From: Hadesarchaea archaeon
Lineage (GTDB): Archaea > Hadarchaeota > Hadarchaeia > Hadarchaeales > Hadarchaeaceae
Assembly: GCA_030615805.1 (NCBI GenBank)
Contig: JAUWYN010000015.1
Location: 1 to 19,194 of the forward strand
Reading direction: 5' to 3'
DNA: 19,194 bases
The notes under the pieces were generated by a model. It ran no database searches, was not told the origin of the DNA, and worked only from the letters and a program-made list of their open reading frames with translations. Both the position numbers and the translations under genes were made by a program. Positions 1 through 6,918 of the stretch are shown piece by piece (position 1 is the stretch's first letter; every line of letters begins with the position of its first letter).

Positions 1-651
1 ACCTATAAAAAAAACTGTGGGGGCAAACGAAGGGACACCATATTTTTTCTTTACTTTCTTTGGGTCCACCTCCTTCCGATATTTTCTGGGAGAGATAGCA
101 TTCGATATGATGTCGACTTTTTCACGAGGAATCTTATACAGTCTGTAGATCTCTTTTCTCATCGTTTTGGACACGGTGATAATTCTGTCTGAAACCCGCC
201 CACCTAACCCTTCCCTGGCTGAAATTTTTTTGAACTCGCTTCGGGTGCTGAGTGCCCCTCCCCGGCGACCGTACTCGCTCGAGTGGTAACTGAGAACAAC
301 AGGGTAGCCCTCCTTTTTGAGCTCGTACAGCGCATCCGCAACGTGCCAATCATGCCCGTGAACGAGGTCGAACCTTCCGCTGTGTCTTGCCACGGCGTGG
401 AGTTCTTTTACCATCGCCTTTGACATATTTGAGAAAAATGAGATGATGTCCTTGCCTGGGTCAAACTTACATCTACAGTAGTTTACATCGTTGATCCTTA
501 CGTGCTTGCTCTGCCCTTCTGCCGCCCTTGTAAACAGGTAAACGTCATGACCCCTTTTCGCAAGCTCTTCGGCGGTTCGGGTGACTACGACCCCAAGTCC
601 TCCGACGTGAACTGAGTGCAGCGACTCCCAAGCAAGAATTGCTATCCGCAT
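1..651 (-). CDS. GT4 glycosyltransferase, N-terminal part (truncated by window edge)
   Basis: Reading the minus strand from the ATG at 651 gives 217 open codons to the window edge, so the C-terminal domain is missing. The product begins MRIAILAWESLHSVHVGGLG, a Rossmann strand followed by the GGLG donor-phosphate loop of glycogen-synthase-like GT-B enzymes. It has a GHDWH segment near residue 99 and a YHSSEYGRRGG segment near residue 123. The downstream gene of the pair at 679-1929 carries the same landmarks, so the two are paralogues. The stop of that upstream gene is 27 bases away, so they are probably co-transcribed. An AGGTAG sequence just before the ATG may be the ribosome site. Such enzymes transfer a sugar from an NDP-sugar in the cytoplasm or at the inner membrane face. 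Donor and acceptor cannot be told here. Family assignment is firm; function is open. Confidence 0.85.
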   Translation of the reverse strand, partial: MRIAILAWESLHSVHVGGLGVVVTRTAEELAKRGHDVYLFTRAAEGQSKHVRINDVNYCRCKFDPGKDIISFFSNMSKAMVKELHAVARHSGRFDLVHGHDWHVADALYELKKEGYPVVLSYHSSEYGRRGGALSTRSEFKKISAREGLGGRVSDRIITVSKTMRKEIYRLYKIPREKVDIISNAISPRKYRKEVDPKKVKKKYGVPSFAPTVFFIG

Positions 652-678
652 CCGACTACCTGCTCATTTCAACGAAGC

Positions 679-1929
679 TCAAGATTCGGTTATACCTGCC
701 ACTTGTTTGTATATACCCACAGTTTCGGCGGCCACCTTATCGAGCGTGAATTCTTCAAGCACCCTCTCCCGTGCATTTTTCCCTAGCTCCTTCCTCAAAT
801 TTTCGTCTTTGAGAAATTCTATCGTGAATTTGGCTATGTCGTATGGGTCATACGGATTAACGTGGGCTCCGCATCTGTTTGGACCCCTGTTGACAACTTG
901 CTCCCTGAGGCCTGAGGTCCCCGTTGCCCCAACTATTACCGGCTTTCCCATACTCATAGCCTCAGTACAGACGATACCGAATGGCTCATACTTCGATGGG
1001 ATAACCACAAGATCGCTCGCAGCGTAGTAAAGCAATCGGTCCTTTTCGCTCACGTATTCGAACTTTAGTATCACTTTATCTTGGATGCCCAAGTGCTCAA
1101 CGAGGTGTTTGATCATCCCCTCCTGCTCGCCCTTCCCGATGAGCACTAGCCTAGCATTTTGTACCTCTTTCAAGATCGCCGGCATCGCGTGCATTAATGT
1201 GTCAGCACTCTTCACCCAAGAGAGCCTCCCGATGAACAAAATCAGTTGAGAATCTCCCACCCCCATTTTCTCCCTGAATGCTCGAACCTTTTTATCCGAG
1301 AATTTTGCCGGATCGTACTTTTCGTGGTCTACACCGTTCCACACCACCCGAATTTTCCCCTCTTCATGCCCTAGCGAGATAAGTTCATCACGCATCGCGT
1401 AGCTCACGGTTATTATCGCTTCGGCGCTCTTGCCGGCCATCTGCTCTATGGTCTTAATAGTTGGGGACCCATCGCCAGTTCTCCCATGTTCGGTGGAATG
1501 GAAATGGAGGATGAGGGGCTTGTTGAGGGATTTCTTGCAAGTCATCCCGGCAATGGCTGACAGCCAATCGTGGGCGACAACCACATCGAAATTTCGCTTA
1601 TCCGATTTCACTAGAAGGTTGATTGTTTTTGTTGCGGCAAGAATGTTATACATAAATACTTCCGCGAAGTCATTTTGAGCCCTCACAGGCCACCTCTTCA
1701 CGTCCTCTGGGACAATCACGGGGAGCAAGTCGGTTACGTCTGCCAGCAGTGGGCGATGCACCTCTACACCTTCGTACAAATCCCTAGTTATCGCGTCACC
1801 TGGATTTTTCGAAAAAATTGTGACGCTGTGTCCCAGCCTCGCGAACCTACGTGTCATCTCATAAGCGTAAGTTCCTAGGCCTCCCACAAAATGAGGTGGG
1901 AACTCGTATGAGAAATACAGGATATTCAT
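679..1929 (-). CDS. GT4 family glycosyltransferase (glycogen-synthase-like)
   Basis: A complete 416-residue GT-B fold enzyme. The N-terminal domain starts MNILYFSYEFPPHFVGGLGT with the GGLG loop at 16-19. It continues with AHDW around 119-122 and LHFHSTEHGR around 141-150. The C-terminal nucleotide-sugar domain shows FIGRLSWVKSAD (232-243) and the EX7E catalytic/donor pair as E315 and E323 in EPFGIVCTE. This resembles archaeal proteins often labelled glycogen synthase or glycosyltransferase family 4. It lacks anything that fixes the acceptor, so an alpha-glucan or glycolipid/exopolysaccharide role is equally possible. The ATG at 1929 is preceded by GGGGGT six bases upstream and by a TATA-like GGATTTTATC at 1970-1961. 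The gene diverges from the GT4 gene at 2127 and is followed by a paralogue 27 bases downstream. Confidence 0.9.
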   Translation of the reverse strand: MNILYFSYEFPPHFVGGLGTYAYEMTRRFARLGHSVTIFSKNPGDAITRDLYEGVEVHRPLLADVTDLLPVIVPEDVKRWPVRAQNDFAEVFMYNILAATKTINLLVKSDKRNFDVVVAHDWLSAIAGMTCKKSLNKPLILHFHSTEHGRTGDGSPTIKTIEQMAGKSAEAIITVSYAMRDELISLGHEEGKIRVVWNGVDHEKYDPAKFSDKKVRAFREKMGVGDSQLILFIGRLSWVKSADTLMHAMPAILKEVQNARLVLIGKGEQEGMIKHLVEHLGIQDKVILKFEYVSEKDRLLYYAASDLVVIPSKYEPFGIVCTEAMSMGKPVIVGATGTSGLREQVVNRGPNRCGAHVNPYDPYDIAKFTIEFLKDENLRKELGKNARERVLEEFTLDKVAAETVGIYKQVAGITES

Positions 1930-1960
1930 TCCTTACCCCCGTAAACTCAGAGCTAATGCG

Positions 1961-1970
1961 GATAAAATCC
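1961..1970 (-). promoter_or_regulatory. Probable TATA box for the 679-1929 glycosyltransferase
   Basis: The minus strand reads GGATTTTATC here, centred 36 bases before the ATG at 1929. This fits an archaeal promoter with a leader of about ten bases that would include the GGGGGT ribosome site. The assignment rests on position and composition only. Confidence 0.4.
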
Positions 1971-2087
1971 TTTAGGTTTCAAAAAATGTAAAAGTGCGAA
2001 GAAGCCAGTTCGCTTTTGATTTTTAGCACAGTTACAAAGCTTTATTTTGTCTAATCCGAAATAGAAGACGGCGCACTAAAAATCGGG

Positions 2088-2117
2088 CCACTAAAAGGTT
2101 AGGTTCTGGATTAGTGG
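2088..2117. repeat. Short inverted repeat before the 2127 gene
   Basis: CCACTAA at 2088-2094 is matched by its complement TTAGTGG at 2111-2117, separated by 16 bases. The left arm also belongs to a direct repeat, CACTAAAA, present at 2074-2081 and 2089-2096. The block ends ten bases before the ATG at 2127. It could be an operator or an RNA hairpin in the start region. The right-hand CACTAAAAGG could also act as the promoter element. No function is shown by sequence alone. Confidence 0.35.
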
Positions 2118-2126
2118 GCCCAGACC

Positions 2127-3347
2127 ATGGGGCGTGAAAAGTTGCACAAATATAAAGTGGCAGTTCTGGGTTGGGAAGTCCCTAGCCGTAGCAAGATTAC
2201 CACTGGAGCGGGAATGTACCTAAGCTACTTGACAGAACTTGGTAAATTTTCGAGGACAACAAACCCTAGATTGGATCTAACATTCATCGTTCCCTGGCAG
2301 AAGGATGCACTTCTACGAAAGAACGGGTATAGTGTTTTACTGTTAAAGACCCGCGGGTTCCGTAAAAAGCACCCTTATAACGAGGAGGTTCTTTATCCTT
2401 CGTGCAAGAACTTCGCGAGCAGATTGCTCGAGGAGAAAAATCCAATCGATCACAAGAGCTTTGATTTAATTCTCGCAAACAGTTTTGCTTTCGGAGAGTT
2501 TATTTCTAGAGCCCAACACTTGGAGAACCTCGTATATATCTCCCATCGGCCGGAATTTCTGCGGGAAAAATTTGCTGAGCAGTTTAGAGTTAAACTGGGA
2601 GGCAAGCGTAGACTTCGCAAAGATGCTGAGCTGGAAGCTAAGGCTGTGGAAAATTCTGATCGAGTATTAGCTGTGAGTAAGGCATGTAAAAAGGGGTTGG
2701 CAAAACGCTATAGGCGTGATAAAATCACCGTGATTTACAACGGGATAGATGAGAACGTATTCAACCGAGTCCAGACACCGTCCAATGGTGGCAAAACAGT
2801 TTTCACGTATATCGGGAGGAACCATCCGGAAAAGGGCATTTCTCTTCTCCTGAAAAGCGTGAAGGATTTGGTAGAAAAGGATCACGGGAAGAACTTCGAA
2901 ATACGATTGATTACAGACGATGAAGTTTCACTAAGGCGAGCGGTGAAGAGGCATGATCTCTCAAATTACGTCAAGCTCATCAATTGGAAAATGCAAAGAT
3001 GGCTTCCGTATTATTATTCTGGAAGCACTTTTACGATAATGCCCTCTTATTGGGAAAGCTTCTCCTATGTGGTTGCGGAATCCCTCTCCTGTGAAACTCC
3101 GGTGATCGTCTCGAGGGCGGGAGCGCTACCTGAACTCGTTGACAGGAGGGTTGGGCTGCTCTTCCGCGCGGGCGATGGCGATGATCTCACCGAGCAACTT
3201 TGGGAGGCGTGCGAGCGAAGCCAAGAGAGTGTTGCAGAGATGGGAAAGCGGGGGAGGCAGAAAATCCAAAACTCGTTCTCAAAAAGTGTGTTTTTGAGGA
3301 ATTACCTGAAATTTATTGAGGAAACTATAAACGGTACAACCTCGTAA
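2127..3347 (+). CDS. GT4 family glycosyltransferase
   Basis: A 406-residue GT-B enzyme. The N-terminal domain (to about 205) begins KVAVLGWEVPS with a TTGAGMYL loop in place of the usual GGLG. The C-terminal domain has TYIGRNHPEKGISLLLKS around 227-244, and E310 and E318 form the EX7E pair in ESFSYVVAE. These are retaining GT4 features of enzymes that build polysaccharides or glycolipids from NDP-sugars. Base composition differs from the neighbourhood: one 60-base line inside it (2641-2700) is 43% G+C, against 60% in a line of srp54 (11461-11520). That suggests either a transferred gene or a less constrained accessory gene. The ATG at 2127 has no clear Shine-Dalgarno site and may be leaderless from the CACTAAAAGG element at 2089-2098. 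Acceptor and product are unknown. Confidence 0.88.
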   Translation: MGREKLHKYKVAVLGWEVPSRSKITTGAGMYLSYLTELGKFSRTTNPRLDLTFIVPWQKDALLRKNGYSVLLLKTRGFRKKHPYNEEVLYPSCKNFASRLLEEKNPIDHKSFDLILANSFAFGEFISRAQHLENLVYISHRPEFLREKFAEQFRVKLGGKRRLRKDAELEAKAVENSDRVLAVSKACKKGLAKRYRRDKITVIYNGIDENVFNRVQTPSNGGKTVFTYIGRNHPEKGISLLLKSVKDLVEKDHGKNFEIRLITDDEVSLRRAVKRHDLSNYVKLINWKMQRWLPYYYSGSTFTIMPSYWESFSYVVAESLSCETPVIVSRAGALPELVDRRVGLLFRAGDGDDLTEQLWEACERSQESVAEMGKRGRQKIQNSFSKSVFLRNYLKFIEETINGTTS

Positions 3348-3401
3348 GCTTCATCTTAAAAATAATAAGATTTTTATTTTGCTCTTTGGGTTTCGAAAGA
3401 A

Positions 3402-3409
3402 GTAAAAGC
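3402..3409 (+). promoter_or_regulatory. Probable TATA-like box for the 3432 glycosyltransferase
   Basis: GTAAAAGC is centred about 27 bases before the ATG at 3432, and no ribosome site precedes that ATG. The spacing fits a leaderless archaeal transcript. The surrounding 25 bases (3388-3412) match 19 of 25 bases at 1974-1998 in the previous intergenic region. Confidence 0.4.
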
Positions 3410-3431
3410 GTGGCAGACAAATTGAACACGC

Positions 3432-4799
3432 ATGCGAAAGATATCACTATGCGTCGGCTCTCAAACTCCTCCAATACGATTCAAGCTAGATCCCGATATG
3501 TTGTTCGAGAAGTACGGTGACCTCTCGAAGCCCATGCCGCTCAAGGCGCTCCAGGAGGGCGAGGACTTCGATTATACGCCTGGTGGAGTCACGGGGATGG
3601 TTGCCCCACTCTTGCAAAGGATGTACAAAGAAGAGAAAATCCGGACGCCTCACTGGGTGGCGATAAATCCCATGGGGCCCGAGATGGCATCGTTCGGCGG
3701 GATCGTGCTGCACCGAATCGAAATGGAACCCCATGAGCTGGCCGGCTACGGGTACTTCAAAGAGGCGATGTGGAAGAATGTCCATGGCTTGGAGCAAACG
3801 TGGGTTCCCCGCAGGCAATTCGCAGACTACGCCATGTTCAACTGGCTCTATGCGAAGAAAATGATGGACCTGCATTCGGAAATCGAGTTCGATCTTTTTT
3901 ACGTGCACGATTTCCAGTTGCTTTTGACCGGGTCGATGACCGGCCCGGCGGCGCGCAAGATCTTCCGATGGCACATTCCTCTCGACATGATGAAGATGAC
4001 CCCGGAATGGAGGGCCTTTTTGTTGAGATATCTGGAGGACTACGACGCCGTTATCGTGAGCTGTAAGAAATACAAGCGGAGTTTGTCGAAAGCCGGTTTC
4101 AAGGGCAGGGTGTACCATATCTACCCCCACATCGATGAACGGATACATGGTCGGACGTCGGACGTTAAAGTCAAACAGTTTTGTGAAAGGTTCGGAATCA
4201 ACAACGACGACACGATAATTCTCACGGTCGCCCGTCTTGACCCAATAAAAGGTCAAGATACCGCAGTTAGAGCCCTAACACGGGTCGCAAAACGCTTCCC
4301 CCGTGCGAAACTCGTGTTGGTCGGCGATGGCAGTTTCTCGAGCGCTCGTAAGGGTGGTCTGGGGCTCCCGAAAGGTGTGAAGTGGTTGGATCGGTTGGAA
4401 CGACTGGCGAGTAAGCTGGGCGTCCGTCAGAGGGCAATCTTCACAAGGTACCTGACTGGAGAGGAGCTGAGGGCAGCGTACACGAGGGCCGATGTGGTGG
4501 TTCTGCCTTCGGTGTTAGAGGGTTTCGGGCTAGCTGTGCTCGAAGGGTGGATGTACAAAAAGCCCATCGTGGTCAGCTCCGGGGCCGGGGTCTCCGAGCT
4601 CATCACCGATGGGGAAAACGGCCGCCTCTTTCCCCCAAACGACCATGAGGAACTCGCGGGTAAGATAATCGGGATGCTTTCGAAACCCGATGCAGCGGAC
4701 GAAATGGGGAAAGTTGGATTCGAAACTGCGAAAAGGTGTTACATCAAGCGAGGCACCCAATCCCTCTTGAATGTTTTCTCCGAGGTGCTCGGCAAATAG
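3432..4799 (+). CDS. GT-B glycosyltransferase with GT20-like N-terminal half (trehalose-6-phosphate synthase relative)
   Basis: A 455-residue protein. Its N-terminal half follows the OtsA motif order encoded at 7721-9202. TPGGVTGMVAPLLQ (49-62) parallels TPAGGLTAALDPLMQ. The stretch around 90-120 ending MWKNVHGL parallels the OtsA segment ending LWPLCHNVF. YVHDFQLLL (157-165) parallels FHDYHLALL, and RWHIPLD (179-185) parallels FWHIPWP. The C-terminal half instead looks like GT4: VARLDPIKG (266-274), LVLVGDG (295-300), and E363 and E371 in EGFGLAVLE. The likely chemistry is a retaining transfer of glucose or another hexose from an NDP-sugar to a sugar phosphate or polyol. TreT-type trehalose synthase and glucosylglycerol-type synthases are alternatives. 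The gene converges on the otsAB operon with a 15-base gap. The ATG at 3432 is likely leaderless. Family is clear, substrate is not. Confidence 0.85.
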   Translation: MRKISLCVGSQTPPIRFKLDPDMLFEKYGDLSKPMPLKALQEGEDFDYTPGGVTGMVAPLLQRMYKEEKIRTPHWVAINPMGPEMASFGGIVLHRIEMEPHELAGYGYFKEAMWKNVHGLEQTWVPRRQFADYAMFNWLYAKKMMDLHSEIEFDLFYVHDFQLLLTGSMTGPAARKIFRWHIPLDMMKMTPEWRAFLLRYLEDYDAVIVSCKKYKRSLSKAGFKGRVYHIYPHIDERIHGRTSDVKVKQFCERFGINNDDTIILTVARLDPIKGQDTAVRALTRVAKRFPRAKLVLVGDGSFSSARKGGLGLPKGVKWLDRLERLASKLGVRQRAIFTRYLTGEELRAAYTRADVVVLPSVLEGFGLAVLEGWMYKKPIVVSSGAGVSELITDGENGRLFPPNDHEELAGKIIGMLSKPDAADEMGKVGFETAKRCYIKRGTQSLLNVFSEVLGK

Positions 4800-4814
4800 G
4801 CTCCGCGCCGATGT

Positions 4815-5855
4815 TTAAAAGTATTCCCTCAATTTTTTAGCGAGGGTTTCCGGCATGGTCTCGACTACCGTCTCGTGGTGGAGTTTCTCCATGAATCCAT
4901 CATCGCTCGTGTAAAGGTGCCTCGGGCTCGGTCTAGACACCAACTTTGCGCTGAGGAGATAATACTCACTTAGGTCCTCATCGCATGGACCCGAAAATGT
5001 CGTCATGTTGAAACTCTGAACTCCGAGAGCGTGATAACCATTCAAAGTTCGAGAGAGTCCATCACAGAAATCTCGGAGTCCGTGTTTTTTGAGGCTAATT
5101 ATCGCGGAGGCCTCAGTGAAGACTGCTGCGACCTCGTTGTTGCCCTCAGGAGCAAAACTCGTGAGCCAAGCGACAGGGCCGGTTTTTCCGATAAACCGCT
5201 CCCCTCCCTCTCTCTCCGCCTCCACCAAATCCGACCAATAATTGCTCCCCTCTCGGTCGAAGTAGGACTTGCTGCTCCCGATGAACTCCCGGAGCCGCGA
5301 GGTTGGTTCCGGGTCCGCCGTGAGCTGAACGTGCGGATGGACGATGCTGGCGCCAGCAGGCGGCATGTGGTTCCAGTTTATGTGCCAGTACTTGATTTCG
5401 GGATGCCTCTCGTGTACCTGCTCGAAATACCTCAAGCATCCCTCAAAACAATCCCCGAGCAACTTCGGTGAAAATTGATTGATATCCAGATGGTGGGCCT
5501 CTGAAAAAACCCCAACTGCGTGGAACCCGCCGAACGGAAAGAGATTTGGGAATAGGCACGCACTCCCGACTTTTATCCTCCGCTCCGGAAAATCCTCTGG
5601 AAACATGGGGGTCATTTTTTCCAAATTTTCGGGGCAGAAGAAGCATTTGGCTTGAGATGCTTCGATAATCTTTTCCATCTCGGCCGCCTCCGCCGCTTGT
5701 TTCGGCCTCTTCGTCCGCTCAAGGTTTATTCTGCACCGCCTCCCTGTCAGCGGGTCCCTCCTGACCTCGATGGACTGGGTGACTAGCTTGAAGTCTTGGA
5801 GGGGGCTCAGTAGCTTAGCTTCCTGAACCGTCTTTTCAAATGCGATCTTCGCCAT
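4815..5855 (-). CDS. GalT-like HIT-superfamily nucleotidyltransferase
   Basis: A 346-residue protein of the galactose-1-phosphate uridylyltransferase family. GASIVHPHVQL at 168-178 holds the His-Pro-His core (173-175) in which a histidine carries the covalent UMP or AMP. CFFCPEN at 71-77 supplies a Cys pair (71, 74) typical of the zinc site, with further His residues at 121-122. Length matches the family (about 330-350). Family members exchange the nucleotide between UDP-glucose and a hexose-1-phosphate; relatives act as ADP-glucose phosphorylases. No galactokinase or epimerase is nearby. As the last gene of the otsA-otsB-nucleotidyltransferase operon it more likely handles the glucosyl donor for trehalose synthesis, which is inference. 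It starts 46 bases after the upstream stop. That gap holds a GTAAAAGCC TATA-like sequence, so a separate internal promoter is possible. Confidence 0.85.
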   Translation of the reverse strand: MAKIAFEKTVQEAKLLSPLQDFKLVTQSIEVRRDPLTGRRCRINLERTKRPKQAAEAAEMEKIIEASQAKCFFCPENLEKMTPMFPEDFPERRIKVGSACLFPNLFPFGGFHAVGVFSEAHHLDINQFSPKLLGDCFEGCLRYFEQVHERHPEIKYWHINWNHMPPAGASIVHPHVQLTADPEPTSRLREFIGSSKSYFDREGSNYWSDLVEAEREGGERFIGKTGPVAWLTSFAPEGNNEVAAVFTEASAIISLKKHGLRDFCDGLSRTLNGYHALGVQSFNMTTFSGPCDEDLSEYYLLSAKLVSRPSPRHLYTSDDGFMEKLHHETVVETMPETLAKKLREYF

Positions 5856-5901
5856 GGTTATCCCAGAATAATCAAAGCTTTTTGGCTTTTACTTTTTGGG
5901 A

Positions 5902-6918
5902 CTAGCCCCTCTCTCCATATTTTTCAAAAACGCATATGAAGACGAGATCCTTCCTCGAGGTGTTGTAAACCCGGTGGAACTCGTCAGGCATGATCGGCAC
6001 AACGTCCTTGCTCTTCACACTCCTTCGTTTCCCATCGAGCTCGATCTCACCCTGCCCCTCCACGAAGAAGTAAACCTCGCTAACCGGGTGGGAGTGCCCC
6101 GTCGTGTGCTTGCCCGCGTGCAGGATCGTGATGGAAAGCACCAAGTTCTTGCCCAAAGGTTTATCGCATACGATGTAGCGATCGTCGCTCTTCACGAGTC
6201 TAGCGTCTCTAAAGACTTGGAGGTAGCTCTTGTGGGACACATCGTACCATTCGCCCTCAAACAGATAACCCTTGACCTTCACGCCGCGTCCTAGCAAATG
6301 TTGGACGAAAAAGCCGGGGGCATCTTGCTTTTGCGCCCTACAGAACTCGTCCAAAATTGGAAAAATTGATTTTGGGTAAATGTATATGCCGGCGCTAACG
6401 TAATCGCTGAGCGGTGGTTTGACTTTTTCCTTGAAATCGGTTAGGTAAAAGCTCTGCTCCGGTGGCGGAAAACTTTCGCTTCCTTCAAATTTCATCGTTG
6501 CCATCTCTTCTGGTTTCATGTCTGGTTTTTGACCAGCGTAATAAACTCCGACGAGCGGCTCGCCCGTGTAGCTGGAGACGAAGCCCTTGAAATCGGAGGA
6601 GAAATAATTGTCGACGCATACCACCAAGAGGTCCTCATCGATTTTCAGCTGTTTGATCGCGTTGTTTATCGCCGGAACCGCCCCGAGTTTCTCCTCCTCT
6701 ATCATCGCCCCCTCTACAATAACATTCTTGTATTTCTCAAAAAAATTCTCAAACTTTTTATTGGTCAAGATTATCGGCTCGATTTTCTCAGCCTCGAGCT
6801 TTTTGAGCAAATGGTCGAGAACTGTATCCCCTTCGACGACTATCATCGCCTTGGGCATCTGCTCGCCGATGGGGCCAAGCCGGGTTGCAAACCCGCCTGC
6901 TAGGATTAATGCCTTCAT
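5902..6918 (-). CDS. Sugar-1-phosphate nucleotidyltransferase fused to a C-terminal cupin
   Basis: A 338-residue two-domain protein. Residues 1 to about 235 form a nucleotidyltransferase with LILAGGFATRLGP (4-16) and the PKAM signature lysine (23), DLLVVCVDNYF as the metal-binding Asp strand, and YVSAGIYIYP further on. Residues 245-338 form a cupin: metal ligands H275, H277 and E281 in the first motif and H315 in the second (MPDEFHRVYN). The first domain should join NTP and a hexose-1-phosphate to give an NDP-sugar, probably a glucosyl donor given the neighbouring otsA. The cupin may be an isomerase (type II mannose-6-phosphate or cupin glucose-6-phosphate isomerase type) or a sugar sensor. 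The ATG overlaps the otsB stop as ATGA, so translation is probably coupled. It is shorter than classical ManC bifunctional enzymes (about 470 residues). Confidence 0.85.
   Translation of the reverse strand: MKALILAGGFATRLGPIGEQMPKAMIVVEGDTVLDHLLKKLEAEKIEPIILTNKKFENFFEKYKNVIVEGAMIEEEKLGAVPAINNAIKQLKIDEDLLVVCVDNYFSSDFKGFVSSYTGEPLVGVYYAGQKPDMKPEEMATMKFEGSESFPPPEQSFYLTDFKEKVKPPLSDYVSAGIYIYPKSIFPILDEFCRAQKQDAPGFFVQHLLGRGVKVKGYLFEGEWYDVSHKSYLQVFRDARLVKSDDRYIVCDKPLGKNLVLSITILHAGKHTTGHSHPVSEVYFFVEGQGEIELDGKRRSVKSKDVVPIMPDEFHRVYNTSRKDLVFICVFEKYGERG

Noticed and set aside
134..349. A 71-codon minus-strand open frame
   Set aside because: It lies out of frame inside the truncated glycosyltransferase, whose own frame is open over 217 codons with family motifs.
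1990..2017. Hairpin-like arms (AAAAG-TG-CGAA and TTCGCTTTT) in the first divergent spacer
   Set aside because: It needs a bulge and lies far from both starts; archaeal termination does not require hairpins, so it may be chance in AT-rich DNA.
3486..4256. A 256-codon open frame on the minus strand inside the 3432-4799 glycosyltransferase gene
   Set aside because: It is antisense to a gene with clear motifs, has low-complexity composition and no ribosome site; it is a shadow of GC-rich codon usage.
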